Under the pieces are notes generated by a model. That model was not told the origin of the DNA. It ran no database searches and worked only from the letters and a program-made list of their open reading frames with translations. A DNA stretch of 23,775 nt from positions 1 through 23,775 of the forward strand of contig JAZUFW010000056.1 of the NCBI GenBank assembly GCA_045640905.1, given 5' to 3'. Shown piece by piece: positions 1 to 8,722 of this stretch; position 1 is the first letter of the stretch, and every line of letters begins with the position of its first letter. The translations under genes were made by a program, and so were the position numbers. Origin of the DNA: JAILLW01 sp045640905 (GTDB taxonomy: Bacteria; Bacillota; Clostridia; Lachnospirales; Lachnospiraceae).

Positions 1-1
1 T

Positions 2-643
2 CAAAACTGGGGATACAAAGTCGGGGATTCGTGGAGAATATTAAATGATATTACATTCCAGGTAGGCTCTCCGGAAAAGGCAGGTCATGCAGCCTGGAGT
101 TCTGATTATACGACTTCCGTTACGGCACAGTACAATAAATGTGTTATCATGGACAGCTTTGCCGGGCTTGATAAAGGTTGGAATGATCCCGACATGATGA
201 TGATCGGGATGGAAGGATTAAATGAAACACAATGCAGAACACATATGGTTATGTGGTGCATGATGAACTCGCCTTTGATGCTCGGAATGGATTTGCGAAA
301 TGTCAAAAAGGGTGATTCAATTTGGAATATTATTGCAGATAAAGAACTGATTTCGCTAAACCAGGATGCCCTCGGAATTCAGGCAAAACGCATATACACT
401 ACGGCACCGTGCGCGGATCCTTCTAAGGATTATATCAGGGACAATGAAAGAGTCGACGTGTTGCTAAAACCGTTATCGGACGGAGCAGCCGTTGCAGTTA
501 TTAATTTGAGCGAGAATAACAGCGCTAAAGTTGACACGAATGTCATAAATTCGATTCTTGCGGAATATAAATTTGCGCCGATAGCAGAAATAGGAGAATT
601 GGCTCCGTGTGAAAGCCTGGTAATAAAGGTGAAAAAATGCTGA
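2..643 (+). CDS. alpha-galactosidase, GH27, 5'-truncated by window edge
   Basis: This is the C-terminal 213 residues of a glycoside hydrolase family 27 alpha-galactosidase, which removes terminal alpha-1,6-galactose from melibiose, raffinose-type oligosaccharides or galactomannan. The frame is open from base 2, so the start and the nucleophile Asp (in a YxKxD motif in this family) lie outside the window. Visible family signatures are SWRILNDI near the left edge, whose Asp (codon 47-49) aligns with the acid/base Asp of GH27 enzymes, then GWNDPDMM, then a segment SPLMLGMDLR, then LISLNQDALG. A beta-sandwich C-terminal domain follows. No secretion signal can be judged because the N-terminus is missing. 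Its stop overlaps the next start (ATGCTGA), so the two genes are translationally coupled. Family assignment is secure; the exact substrate is inference. Confidence 0.93.
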   Translation, partial: QNWGYKVGDSWRILNDITFQVGSPEKAGHAAWSSDYTTSVTAQYNKCVIMDSFAGLDKGWNDPDMMMIGMEGLNETQCRTHMVMWCMMNSPLMLGMDLRNVKKGDSIWNIIADKELISLNQDALGIQAKRIYTTAPCADPSKDYIRDNERVDVLLKPLSDGAAVAVINLSENNSAKVDTNVINSILAEYKFAPIAEIGELAPCESLVIKVKKC

Positions 644-942
644 GAAAAGATGCTGCCATAGCCGGTCATGAACTGTTGCTTAAGCATGGCATTTCGGATC
701 TGCCGGACATTTTTGAAGCTTCGGAATTGAAGGATTTATATGATTGTCGAGTCTGTGTCAATCATATTGCGCAGGTATATCTCAGGCATATTATGGATGC
801 GCATGTTTATGTTCTGAACGAAAGAAAAATGCCGGTATTTGAAGCCATGACAGAATTGACTCTGCCTGAAGAACAGGCAATGATTGCGGCTTTGGAGAAA
901 TATGGTATTTTAAAAGAAGAGTTTTCAAAAGAGCTTTTTTAG
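637..942 (+). CDS. small unknown protein, coupled to alpha-galactosidase
   Basis: I do not recognise this 101-residue protein. It has no signal peptide or membrane segment and looks mostly helical and soluble, with a Cys pair (DCRVCVNH) near the middle and a Leu/Glu-rich C-terminus. The start ATG lies inside the last codons of the alpha-galactosidase (overlap of 7 bases), which argues for a real, coupled gene rather than a chance frame. The next gene begins 12 bases after the stop, so all three may share a transcript. It could be a small cytoplasmic helper, but the sequence gives no function. Confidence 0.7.
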   Translation: MLRKDAAIAGHELLLKHGISDLPDIFEASELKDLYDCRVCVNHIAQVYLRHIMDAHVYVLNERKMPVFEAMTELTLPEEQAMIAALEKYGILKEEFSKELF

Positions 943-954
943 AGGAAGGGTTTT

Positions 955-1578
955 ATGATTAATGTTTTTTGCAGATTGATTCCTGCTTTATTGCTGTTTT
1001 ATGTGACTTTTACGTCTCCTCCCGATATTGGGGATCCGGGCTCGTCTTCAAAGTATTCGACACTCGAATCAAAAGAGGCTTTTTCATCTTTTTTGGATAA
1101 TAAGACGCAGGCATACGACCCTCGCATAGACTGCTATTTTTATGCGGAAGACCTGCCTATGGGAGAGGAGGAAGTCGACCAGTTTCAATTAGACGGCTTT
1201 TCCGATTATGACAATGACGGGAAGATGGAGATGTTCTTAAAACAGGCCTTATACGGTGGCATGATTCTTGATGAAGAAGACGGAGAACTGAGTGTTTTGG
1301 CTGCCGGGGACGGTACGGCACAATACCTGCAGATTGGGTATTACGAAGGATATACTTGGATAATCTTCAGCGATGTTATGCATGCGGGACGCGAAACTTA
1401 TGATATGTACAAGTACGACGGCACTGAGATTGTTGATGAAAAAATGTTAAGTGCCGAGTATTGGGAATCGAATGACCCTTATGGAGATGATGCCGTATTT
1501 ATGTTTGACGGAACGGAAATCACAATGGAAGAATTTGAAGATTTGAAAGAGGAAATATTATATTCCGATTGGCGATAA
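955..1578 (+). CDS. secreted or membrane-anchored acidic protein, unknown
   Basis: A 207-residue protein with one hydrophobic N-terminal segment (about residues 6-20), then a Ser/Gly/Pro-rich linker and a very acidic body. It is probably exported; there is no lipobox Cys, so it may be cleaved or stay anchored. Residues 83-92 (SDYDNDGKME) resemble the DxDxDG calcium-loop-like motif common in clostridial surface proteins, and the lipoprotein at 15810 has a comparable LPDLNGDD motif. A good site, GAGGAAGGG, precedes the ATG. Gene order suggests it is the last member of the alpha-galactosidase transcript, ending at the hairpin at 1610. No catalytic motif is visible and no function is proposed. 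Confidence 0.75.
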   Translation: MINVFCRLIPALLLFYVTFTSPPDIGDPGSSSKYSTLESKEAFSSFLDNKTQAYDPRIDCYFYAEDLPMGEEEVDQFQLDGFSDYDNDGKMEMFLKQALYGGMILDEEDGELSVLAAGDGTAQYLQIGYYEGYTWIIFSDVMHAGRETYDMYKYDGTEIVDEKMLSAEYWESNDPYGDDAVFMFDGTEITMEEFEDLKEEILYSDWR

Positions 1579-1609
1579 TTGGGACGTTCATATGGGAAAT
1601 TGTTATAGA

Positions 1610-1643
1610 AACGGGTAGGATTGTTGTTTCCTGCCCGTTTTTC
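1610..1643 (+). terminator. rho-independent terminator
   Basis: An 11-bp stem, AACGGGTAGGA at 1610-1620 pairing with TCCTGCCCGTT at 1629-1639 (one G-T wobble), has an 8-base loop and is followed by a short T run. It closes the alpha-galactosidase/unknown/secreted gene group and separates it from the aldo/keto reductase. No convincing -35/-10 pair for the reductase could be named in the remaining 48 bases. Confidence 0.85.
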
Positions 1644-1691
1644 ATATGGTAAAATTCAATTAATTACTATTATTTTCAGGAGGGGTTAGTA

Positions 1692-2825
1692 ATGAAATAT
1701 CGTAAATTTGGAAAATTGGGAATCGAAGGCTCGGCTTTCGGACTCGGTTGCATGAGATTTAACGGTCCGGCATCGGGTGACAGCATTATAGACGAAGAAA
1801 AGGCGATTAAGCTTATTAGGCGCGCCATAGACGGTGGAGTAACATATATTGATACTGCATACGTATATTTGGACAAGACGTCTGAAATCGTACTCGGAAA
1901 AGCATTGCAGGATGGTTACAGAGATAAGGTTACCATAGCTACAAAGATGCCGTTTGACTATGTTAATTCCAGAGAAGATATGGAAAAACTGCTCGATGAA
2001 GAATTAAAAAAGCTTCAGACAGACCATATTGATTTTTATCTGATGCACGGAATTGCCAAGGAAAAGTGGGAGAAGGCAAAGAGAATCGGAGCAACTGAGT
2101 TTTTCGATGATATGAAAAAGGAAGGAAAAATCAGATATAAATGTTTCTCTTTCCACGGACCTTACGAAGAATACGAATATATTCTCAATGACTGGGATTG
2201 GGATATGGTTCAGATTCAGTATAATTTCATGGATGAAGAAAATCAGGCAGGAACAAAGGGACTGGAACTGGCCGGAAAGAAAGGTATTCCCGTAGTAATC
2301 ATGGAAGGCCTTTTGGGCGGTCGTCTGTCAAAGGCTCCCGAAAATGTTCAGGCATTATACGATGCGTTTCCTGTTAAGCGTTCAAGTGTAGAATGGGCGT
2401 TTAGATGGTTGTGCAATCATCCTGAAGTTTCAACTGTTTTGTCGGGATGTAACGAAGAGTGGCAGATTGACGAAAACTTAAGAATTTTCGATACGGTAGA
2501 AGCAAATATCATGAGCGAAGATGAAATTAAGCTCATGAAGGATGTTCAGGAAGCGTATAAATCACGCACAAAGATAGGATGTACGGGTTGCAGATACTGT
2601 ATGCCCTGCCCCGGAGGAGTGGCTATCCCCGAAGTATTTTCCGCATGGAACGACAAATCGCTGTATGATGCAGATCCCAAGACTAACTGGGGATTTAACG
2701 AAATCGTTCTCAAAAAGGGCTGCACACCGGATAAATGTCTGCAGTGCGGTAAGTGCGAAAAGGCTTGTCCTCAGCATCTGAATATCATTGAAGGATTAAA
2801 GGAAGCCTGGAAAGAACTGTCATAA
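1692..2825 (+). CDS. aldo/keto reductase with C-terminal 4Fe-4S module
   Basis: A 377-residue oxidoreductase of the aldo/keto reductase superfamily (Fe-S-containing clostridial branch). Residues 1-290 form the NADPH-binding TIM barrel with the catalytic tetrad visible as Asp54, Tyr59, Lys85 and His119 (DTAYVY, TKMPF, LMHGI). The C-terminus carries two cysteine groups: C297, C300, C303, C306 (CTGCRYCMPC) and C344, C349, C352, C355, C359 (CLQCGKCEKACP). These are typical of one or two [4Fe-4S] clusters and suggest electron input from ferredoxin or a similar donor. The start follows a strong AGGAGGGG site. It stands as a single gene between a terminator and the convergent importer operon. The substrate cannot be read from the sequence. 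Confidence 0.95.
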   Translation: MKYRKFGKLGIEGSAFGLGCMRFNGPASGDSIIDEEKAIKLIRRAIDGGVTYIDTAYVYLDKTSEIVLGKALQDGYRDKVTIATKMPFDYVNSREDMEKLLDEELKKLQTDHIDFYLMHGIAKEKWEKAKRIGATEFFDDMKKEGKIRYKCFSFHGPYEEYEYILNDWDWDMVQIQYNFMDEENQAGTKGLELAGKKGIPVVIMEGLLGGRLSKAPENVQALYDAFPVKRSSVEWAFRWLCNHPEVSTVLSGCNEEWQIDENLRIFDTVEANIMSEDEIKLMKDVQEAYKSRTKIGCTGCRYCMPCPGGVAIPEVFSAWNDKSLYDADPKTNWGFNEIVLKKGCTPDKCLQCGKCEKACPQHLNIIEGLKEAWKELS

Positions 2826-2834
2826 TTATTAGTA

Positions 2835-3881
2835 CTAATTCCAGGAATCGTAGTCTGCTTTTGGCAGTTCAAAGTGATAAAAAGCACTTATATATTCCCG
2901 AACACTCTCGTACAGATCAAAGGAGGCTGTGTCGGGGTAAAGAGTTTTGGTAAACCACAAAAGATTAAGATGGCGTTGAATAGATGAGGGTGCTCCAATC
3001 CAGTTGTAAGGATTTTGGGGCACCTCATAATATTTATTTTCTTTTATGGCACTGACAGCGGCCCATGCAGGGTCGGCATTTACGTCCTTGGCAATACTGT
3101 TCGCAGAAAAAATAATATATTCCGGATTCCAATTCAGAATCTGTTCTATATTCACTTCGGTGCCGGTACCCTTAGAAGAGGGCGATTCCAAAACGGCAAT
3201 ATTATTTCCGATTAAATCTATTACTTCCGCATGGAAGGACCCGTTGGCTATTACATTCAAGCCTTTTTCTCCGGTTAAATAAATTAATTCCTTTTTACCG
3301 CCTTCGGTGGCGGCAGCAAGGCACATATCATATTTATTTTGACAATATGAAGCCAGTGCCGATGCCTCCGTGGGGAGGTTTAATAATTCGCCCAGTTTCT
3401 CAAATGCTTCGGGCATGTTTTCCAAAGAGGAGTCTATATGTACGCAGGGAATTCCGGTAAGTTCACTTAATGTATCCATGTCTTCGACTATGTTTTTTTT
3501 GCTTTCACCGATATCAATAATGACCTGCGGCTTTGTGTTAAGAAGCTCTTCCAAATTGATATTTCCCTTATTGTACACATTCCCAAGAACCGGTAAATTC
3601 AGATATTTGGGATCAAGATATCCCTTCAGAGTATCGTCCCACTCAGATGACAGTTCTACCAGTTTATCCGGGCAGAGCGCAAAACACATAAGCTGTGAAA
3701 GAGGACCGCTGACGGCTATCCTGTCAATATTTTTCGGAAGCTCGACCGTCCGGGAGCAGGAATCCGTAAAGGTAAATGTGGAGCCGGATGCTGAATCATT
3801 TTGATTGGAAGTGCATCCTGTCATTACGGAAAAAGTCAATAATAAAATTGTAATAAGTAAAGTAATCAGTGATTTTTTCAT
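2835..3881 (-). CDS. metal-chelate ABC transporter substrate-binding lipoprotein
   Basis: A 348-residue periplasmic-binding-type lipoprotein of the FepB/BtuF class (helical-backbone, iron-complex/corrinoid family). Its N-terminus is a lipoprotein signal with lipobox MTGC (Cys23), so it would be attached to the outside of the cytoplasmic membrane. The mature part has the two-lobe pattern, with FTDSCSRTVELPKNIDRIAV at the first strand and NIEQILNWNPEYIIFS near residue 240. The C-terminal NPYNWIGAPSSIQRHLNLLW segment resembles a subgroup of COG0614-like proteins whose ligands include metal oxyanions as well as iron complexes. The start overlaps the ATPase stop by 4 bases (ATGA). It is last in a permease-ATPase-binding protein operon. 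Siderophore, heme, corrinoid or molybdate/tungstate are all possible ligands. Confidence 0.9.
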   Translation of the reverse strand: MKKSLITLLITILLLTFSVMTGCTSNQNDSASGSTFTFTDSCSRTVELPKNIDRIAVSGPLSQLMCFALCPDKLVELSSEWDDTLKGYLDPKYLNLPVLGNVYNKGNINLEELLNTKPQVIIDIGESKKNIVEDMDTLSELTGIPCVHIDSSLENMPEAFEKLGELLNLPTEASALASYCQNKYDMCLAAATEGGKKELIYLTGEKGLNVIANGSFHAEVIDLIGNNIAVLESPSSKGTGTEVNIEQILNWNPEYIIFSANSIAKDVNADPAWAAVSAIKENKYYEVPQNPYNWIGAPSSIQRHLNLLWFTKTLYPDTASFDLYESVREYISAFYHFELPKADYDSWN

Positions 3882-4603
3882 ATTCTTTCTATCTTAAACA
3901 GTTTGTTAATAAGTTCGTCGTTAAGGATGTCGCGCGGAGCACCGTCCGAAACCAATGTTCCTTCGGACAGAACAATTACGCGAGAGGCAAAGTCTTTAAT
4001 AAGTAACGGATCGTGGCAGGAAAAGATAATCGTGTAGCCCTGCGCTGATAGTTCCTTTAAAACCGACATACTCCTGTAACGATTTCCGTAATCGAGCGAT
4101 GCGGTCGGCTCGTCGAGTATAAAGGTTCCCGCGTTTTGGCACAGGGCACGGGCAGTCATAATAAGCTGTGCCTCACCGCCGCTTAATTCGGAAACGGGTC
4201 TATTTGCATAATCCGAAAGATTTAAGGTCTTAAGAGCGTTCATGGCACGCTCATACTGGACGGTTGAAGGTGTCTCGTAAAACTTAAGCGAATTCATGGT
4301 CCCCATCAATACGGTATCAAGTGCGGTATACGAAAAGGGGATGTCGATTTTTTGAGGTATATACGAAACCTTTGAACTCAATTTTGCGACAGATATGTCA
4401 TTTATATCTTCGCCGTCCCATAAAACGGTATTTGGCGGCAATTTGTATTTCCCGATCAGACATTTGATGACGGTACTTTTGCCCGAACCGTTCGGACCGA
4501 ACAGGCAAACCATTTCTCCTTTGCCTATGCTGAACGATATGTCTGAAAGGGTCTTTTTTGAAGAACTTTTATATGAAAATGAAAGATTGGAAATGCTAAT
4601 CAT
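3878..4603 (-). CDS. metal-chelate ABC transporter ATP-binding protein
   Basis: A 241-residue FepC/FecE-type ATPase that would power the adjacent permease. Walker A is GPNGSGKST (residues 36-44), the signature is LSGGE (140-144), Walker B is FILDEP (161-166), and the switch His is in FSCHDP (His197). I place the start at the ATG at 4603, because GGAGG lies 8 bases upstream of it. A TTG at 4618 in the same frame would overlap that ribosome site and is less likely. The start overlaps the permease stop by 8 bases and the stop overlaps the binding-protein start by 4, so the three are tightly coupled. Confidence 0.93.
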   Translation of the reverse strand: MISISNLSFSYKSSSKKTLSDISFSIGKGEMVCLFGPNGSGKSTVIKCLIGKYKLPPNTVLWDGEDINDISVAKLSSKVSYIPQKIDIPFSYTALDTVLMGTMNSLKFYETPSTVQYERAMNALKTLNLSDYANRPVSELSGGEAQLIMTARALCQNAGTFILDEPTASLDYGNRYRSMSVLKELSAQGYTIIFSCHDPLLIKDFASRVIVLSEGTLVSDGAPRDILNDELINKLFKIERI

Positions 4604-5576
4604 TTGACATTCCTCCAATCCTTGATTTAGCTATGATGAAGATAAAAACGGGGGCTCCGATTACCGAAGTAACTATACCGATAGGTATTTCCTGCACGGT
4701 TACCATACGGGAAATGTTGTCTGAAATCAGTAAAAAAGCCGCACCGAAAAGAGCGCATCCGGGGAGCAGTCGTTTGGCGTCGTTTCCGTGTATTTGCCTG
4801 CAGATGTTGGGAACAATAAGTCCTACCCATCCTATATTGCCGGTAAAGGCAACCGATGTTGAGGTCAATAGAGTGGCACAAATAAGTACAATACTGCGAA
4901 GAGCTTTGGAGTTTATTCCCATGGTGCGTGCTTCGTCGTCCGAAAGGCTTAACGCATTTATTCTGTATCTAAGAACAAAAAGCGGTATCAATCCTATAAG
5001 CATGGGAATAAGTGCCAGGGTTACCTGCTTTAGCCTTATGTTATTTAGTGAGCCCATCATCCAATAGGTGATGGAAGGTAATTCATTCGTGGGATCTGCT
5101 ACCAATTTGACAAAACCGGTTCCGGCACTTAGTACTGACGAAACCACCATTCCAATCAGCAAAAAAATGACCAGGCGCTGTCCTTTGATTACGGAACTTA
5201 GAATGTATACCAAAAAAATTGATAATATTCCGAACAGAAAACCTAAAGCAATGACACCATATGTCGGGAAGTGAAGAATTATACCCAAAGAAGCCCCGAA
5301 ACAGGCACCGGTGGAAGCTCCCAAAACATCAGGGGAAGCCAATGCGTTGTGAAATACATTTTGATATACGCATCCCGATGAAGCCAGAGCGGAGCCGATG
5401 AGCAATGCCATCAGAATTCGAGGCAAACGGATATTTTTCATGACTGTCAAAGCGGTGGAATTGAATAAAGAAACATTGTCTGATTTGTATCTTCCGATGA
5501 ACAGCGAAATAACCGTAAGCAATATTAAAATGATAATATACAGGCATAGAAATGCCCTCGTTTTTCCAGTTTTCAT
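4596..5576 (-). CDS. FecCD-family ABC transporter permease
   Basis: A 326-residue integral membrane protein of the FecCD/BtuC family with about nine to ten hydrophobic segments. Family landmarks are IRLPRILMALLIGSALASSG near residue 50, the NALASPDVLGASTGA segment, and GNIGWVGLIVPNICR near the C-terminal third, which carries the coupling region. A homodimer would form the channel for the ligand delivered by the lipoprotein at 2835. It is the first gene of the minus-strand operon. The ribosome site is weak (GAAAG before the ATG). The 155-base region to the divergent kinase must hold promoters for both operons, but I see no strong consensus boxes or obvious Fur/DtxR-type palindrome there. Confidence 0.93.
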   Translation of the reverse strand: MKTGKTRAFLCLYIIILILLTVISLFIGRYKSDNVSLFNSTALTVMKNIRLPRILMALLIGSALASSGCVYQNVFHNALASPDVLGASTGACFGASLGIILHFPTYGVIALGFLFGILSIFLVYILSSVIKGQRLVIFLLIGMVVSSVLSAGTGFVKLVADPTNELPSITYWMMGSLNNIRLKQVTLALIPMLIGLIPLFVLRYRINALSLSDDEARTMGINSKALRSIVLICATLLTSTSVAFTGNIGWVGLIVPNICRQIHGNDAKRLLPGCALFGAAFLLISDNISRMVTVQEIPIGIVTSVIGAPVFIFIIAKSRIGGMSND

Positions 5577-5731
5577 GATAATCTTTCAAACCTGTTTTAT
5601 GGTTAATCCAATTTATATTATCATATTCTCTTATTTTCTGTGAAAAAACATATAAAACATACATAAAATCTGTATTTTAGGGCAGTTTTAGTATACAATG
5701 AAAGTGTATTTATTTTTACAGGAGAAATTCT

Positions 5732-7666
5732 ATGTTCAATCTGGTTCACAATATTGATTTTGTTATTGCAGCAGTATGTGTAATTCTGATCGTCTATGTC
5801 AGTGTCGGAAGTAAATACAGCAAAATATCCAAATCCAACAAAATGTTCTTCAGAATGGTAAATACAGCCCTGATACAAAGCTTTGTAGATATTTTCATGA
5901 ACGTGGCGGAAACGTATACGGATATTTTCGCGCCCGAGCTTGCAGGAATAGCCAGAACCGTATTCAATGCTTTGACATGTCTTTTGACATTCTTTGTTTA
6001 CGCCTATGTTAAAGCTTATTCGAAGAATGAAGACCAGGTCGAAATTAAACAGAAAATACTGGATATTATAGTTTACACTTTTGTAGCCGGATTCCTGTTT
6101 ATGGGAATACTGAATCTCTTTAACGGATGGATTTCATATATCGATGAAAACGGTGTTTTTCAGACGGGCCCCGGATATTCGATTAATTATATAGTTCCTT
6201 TTATTCTGATAGTATGCGTACTTATTACCGCTATCCGAAACCGCCGCACTTATACCAAGGAACAGTTCAGAGCCATTATTTTCTTTATGGTGCTGGTGGT
6301 AGCGGGATTATTGATTGAGAGCTTGCTGCATGCACAGACGCTGATGATTATGTTCGGTATATCTCTTGCCATATTGACAATTCAGATGTCGCTCGAAACT
6401 CCCGACTATCGTAAAATGATGGATACCATGGAGGAACTCAGAAAAAGCAATGAAGCAGTTGAAAAGGCCAGAGCGGATGCGATTCGCGCCAGCCAGGCAA
6501 AATCTGATTTCCTCGCCAGAATGTCTCATGAAATCAGAACTCCGATGAATGCAATTGTCGGAATGAACGAGCTTATAGTCAAGGGAACCGACGATCCGGA
6601 AATTCGAGGCTACGCCGCCGATGCTTATCAATCGGCAAATAATCTGCTTAAAATAATTAATGATATCCTTGATTTTTCCAAAATCGAAAGCGGAAAGATG
6701 ACTCTCATCGAAGAACCGTATGACATGGAGGAAGCCCTTCGAGAAGTATATACAATATTTAAGTTTAAAGCCGAAGACAAGGGATTAACGCTTTCGTTTA
6801 ATATTGATCCCAATTTACCAAAGAAGGTAGTCGGCGATTATGTGAGAATAAAGCAGATAATTACCAATTTGCTAAATAACGCCATGAAATACACGGATAA
6901 GGGCATGATTATGCTGAAAGTAACGTGTGAGGAAAACGACGGTGAAAATGTCAGATTGAGCTATTCCGTTAATGATTCCGGCAGAGGAATCAGACAGGAA
7001 GATATTTCGAAGCTTTTCGAGGCGTTTGAACGTATTGATGAAGAAAATAACAGGAACATCGAAGGAACCGGACTTGGCATAAACATTGTCATGCAGCTTC
7101 TCCAAATGATGGGCTCGAAACTTGAAGTTGAGAGTGTATTCGGAAAAGGCTCGCGTTTCTATTTCACATTGAATCAGAAGATTACAGATAATGAAAAAAT
7201 AGGTCTCTTTGATGCAACCAGAAAGGTCGAAAGACCCGAAGAGGAAGGCCGTGAACTGATTTATGCGCCCGAGGCTAAAATTCTGGTGGTTGATGATAAC
7301 GAAATCAACTTAAGAGTATTCGAAGGACTGCTTAAGAAGACCGGCGTTCAGGTAACAAAAGCAAACGGTGGACAGGAAGCCGTTACCTTGGCTCGGAATA
7401 ATAAGTACGATATTATTTTTATGGATCATATGATGCCGCACATGGACGGAATCGAAGCCATGCATTTGATTCGTAATGAAGAGAGCATGAATAATGATTC
7501 GATTATTATCGTATTGACCGCGAATGCAATTAAGGGTTCGCAGGAAATGTACTTGGAGGAAGGCTTTGATGATGTGGCATTTAAGCCGACCACACAGAAA
7601 GAACTGAATGAAAAGTTGTGGTATTTTCTTAGAGACAGTGTAAAGGATTCTGACGTTACAAACTAA
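5732..7666 (+). CDS. membrane hybrid histidine kinase
   Basis: A 644-residue sensor kinase. Residues 1-220 hold about six or seven hydrophobic segments, followed by a helical linker (about 228-256). The HisKA domain has the phosphoacceptor His266 in SHEIRTPMNA, and the HATPase domain shows NNAMKYT (N box, about 382), NDSGRGI (416) and GTGLG (445-449). A C-terminal receiver domain has acidic residues Asp521/Asp522, phosphoacceptor Asp565 (FMDHMMP), Thr596 and Lys618 (FKPT), all intact. Such hybrids usually feed a phosphorelay through an HPt protein, and none is present in the window. The ATG is preceded by AGGAG. A TACAAT box at 5694-5699 could be its -10, but the -35 is poor. The next gene begins 27 bases later, so it heads a probable three-gene signalling operon. 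Confidence 0.95.
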   Translation: MFNLVHNIDFVIAAVCVILIVYVSVGSKYSKISKSNKMFFRMVNTALIQSFVDIFMNVAETYTDIFAPELAGIARTVFNALTCLLTFFVYAYVKAYSKNEDQVEIKQKILDIIVYTFVAGFLFMGILNLFNGWISYIDENGVFQTGPGYSINYIVPFILIVCVLITAIRNRRTYTKEQFRAIIFFMVLVVAGLLIESLLHAQTLMIMFGISLAILTIQMSLETPDYRKMMDTMEELRKSNEAVEKARADAIRASQAKSDFLARMSHEIRTPMNAIVGMNELIVKGTDDPEIRGYAADAYQSANNLLKIINDILDFSKIESGKMTLIEEPYDMEEALREVYTIFKFKAEDKGLTLSFNIDPNLPKKVVGDYVRIKQIITNLLNNAMKYTDKGMIMLKVTCEENDGENVRLSYSVNDSGRGIRQEDISKLFEAFERIDEENNRNIEGTGLGINIVMQLLQMMGSKLEVESVFGKGSRFYFTLNQKITDNEKIGLFDATRKVERPEEEGRELIYAPEAKILVVDDNEINLRVFEGLLKKTGVQVTKANGGQEAVTLARNNKYDIIFMDHMMPHMDGIEAMHLIRNEESMNNDSIIIVLTANAIKGSQEMYLEEGFDDVAFKPTTQKELNEKLWYFLRDSVKDSDVTN

Positions 7667-7693
7667 GTTACGTCTGACAAATGGGAGAATAAT

Positions 7694-8722
7694 ATGAATC
7701 CGAGTGTGATTTATCTGATTTGCTTTCTGATATCGCTTCTTGTCGTAATAGGGATAATCTATGTCGGCAACAATTTGAGTGCCAGCCAACTTCTTTTGCT
7801 GACGGCCATGGTAGTAGGAAACGGTGGGTATTATGCGCTTGCAGTTTCAAAAAATCTGGAACAGGCTGTTTTGGCCTGCAAACTGACATATGTAATAGGC
7901 ATGTTTGTTCCGGTATTGGTATTTTTTATTGTTACCGAAATTTGTGCCATTCATCTTAAGTCATGGATTAAGGCTTTGTTGTTTTATATTCAGGTAATGC
8001 TGTACCTGATGGCTTGTACCATAGGCAGCAGCACACTTTATTATAAGGACGTTGAATATCACTGCGTAAACGGTGTCGCTTATCTGACAAGGGAGTACGG
8101 CCCCGGTCATATTTTTTATACGATTTCCATGGCGGTGTATCTGGTTGCGGTCATAGTAGTAGCGGCCATGAGTATGAAGCGGAAAAATATAGTCAGTTCA
8201 AAAAATGTTGATGCTGTTATTGTCTTGGAGGCATTGACAATTGCATGTTATGCTCTTGAAAGGGCTACAAATCTGAATGTGGAAATAGTACCTGTCGCAG
8301 ATACGGTTACATTAATTTTCCTAATGTGGATTATCATGCGTCTGCATACTTATTCCATATCTGAGAATCATTCAATAATCAACAAAAAACTTAAAGAAAC
8401 CGGATATATAGTTTTTGATAAGAAACTAAAATATATGGGCTGTAACGATGCGGCAGCAGAACTGTTTCCGGAATTGCTGGAATGGGAGGTTGAAAGAAAG
8501 ATACCCGGTTCCGGCGGCGGATTCAATACGTACCTGAGGCAACCGCTAATGCATCATATATCCAATGAAAAGAAGAATGCCGCTTTGGATAAGCCTTTTT
8601 GTATCAAAGATTCGTATTATAAATGTGAGGTCAGCGATATTATTCGAAAGAAAAATGTCGTAGGCTACTATATTGAGATTAACGATGTGACGCAAATATG
8701 GAGGAACAATGGACAAAATTAA
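7694..8722 (+). CDS. 7TM sensor with PAS-like domain, no output domain
   Basis: A 342-residue membrane protein. Seven hydrophobic segments lie at about residues 5-25, 29-51, 57-83, 90-110, 139-160, 170-190 and 196-217, matching the N-terminal 7TM module of histidine kinases and diguanylate cyclases in Firmicutes. Residues 225-340 look like a cytoplasmic PAS domain (YIVFDKKLKYMGCNDAAAEL, and ending VVGYYIEINDVTQ). In most relatives a kinase, GGDEF or HD-GYP domain follows the PAS. Here the protein simply stops, and the last 14 bases overlap the start of the HD-GYP gene. That suggests the output domain is supplied in trans. The start follows GGGAG. Domain names are from pattern recognition. Confidence 0.85.
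   Translation: MNPSVIYLICFLISLLVVIGIIYVGNNLSASQLLLLTAMVVGNGGYYALAVSKNLEQAVLACKLTYVIGMFVPVLVFFIVTEICAIHLKSWIKALLFYIQVMLYLMACTIGSSTLYYKDVEYHCVNGVAYLTREYGPGHIFYTISMAVYLVAVIVVAAMSMKRKNIVSSKNVDAVIVLEALTIACYALERATNLNVEIVPVADTVTLIFLMWIIMRLHTYSISENHSIINKKLKETGYIVFDKKLKYMGCNDAAAELFPELLEWEVERKIPGSGGGFNTYLRQPLMHHISNEKKNAALDKPFCIKDSYYKCEVSDIIRKKNVVGYYIEINDVTQIWRNNGQN

Noticed and set aside
3046..5274. Several plus-strand frames within the importer operon
   Set aside because: They are shadows of the permease, ATPase and binding-protein genes, which show clear family motifs on the minus strand.
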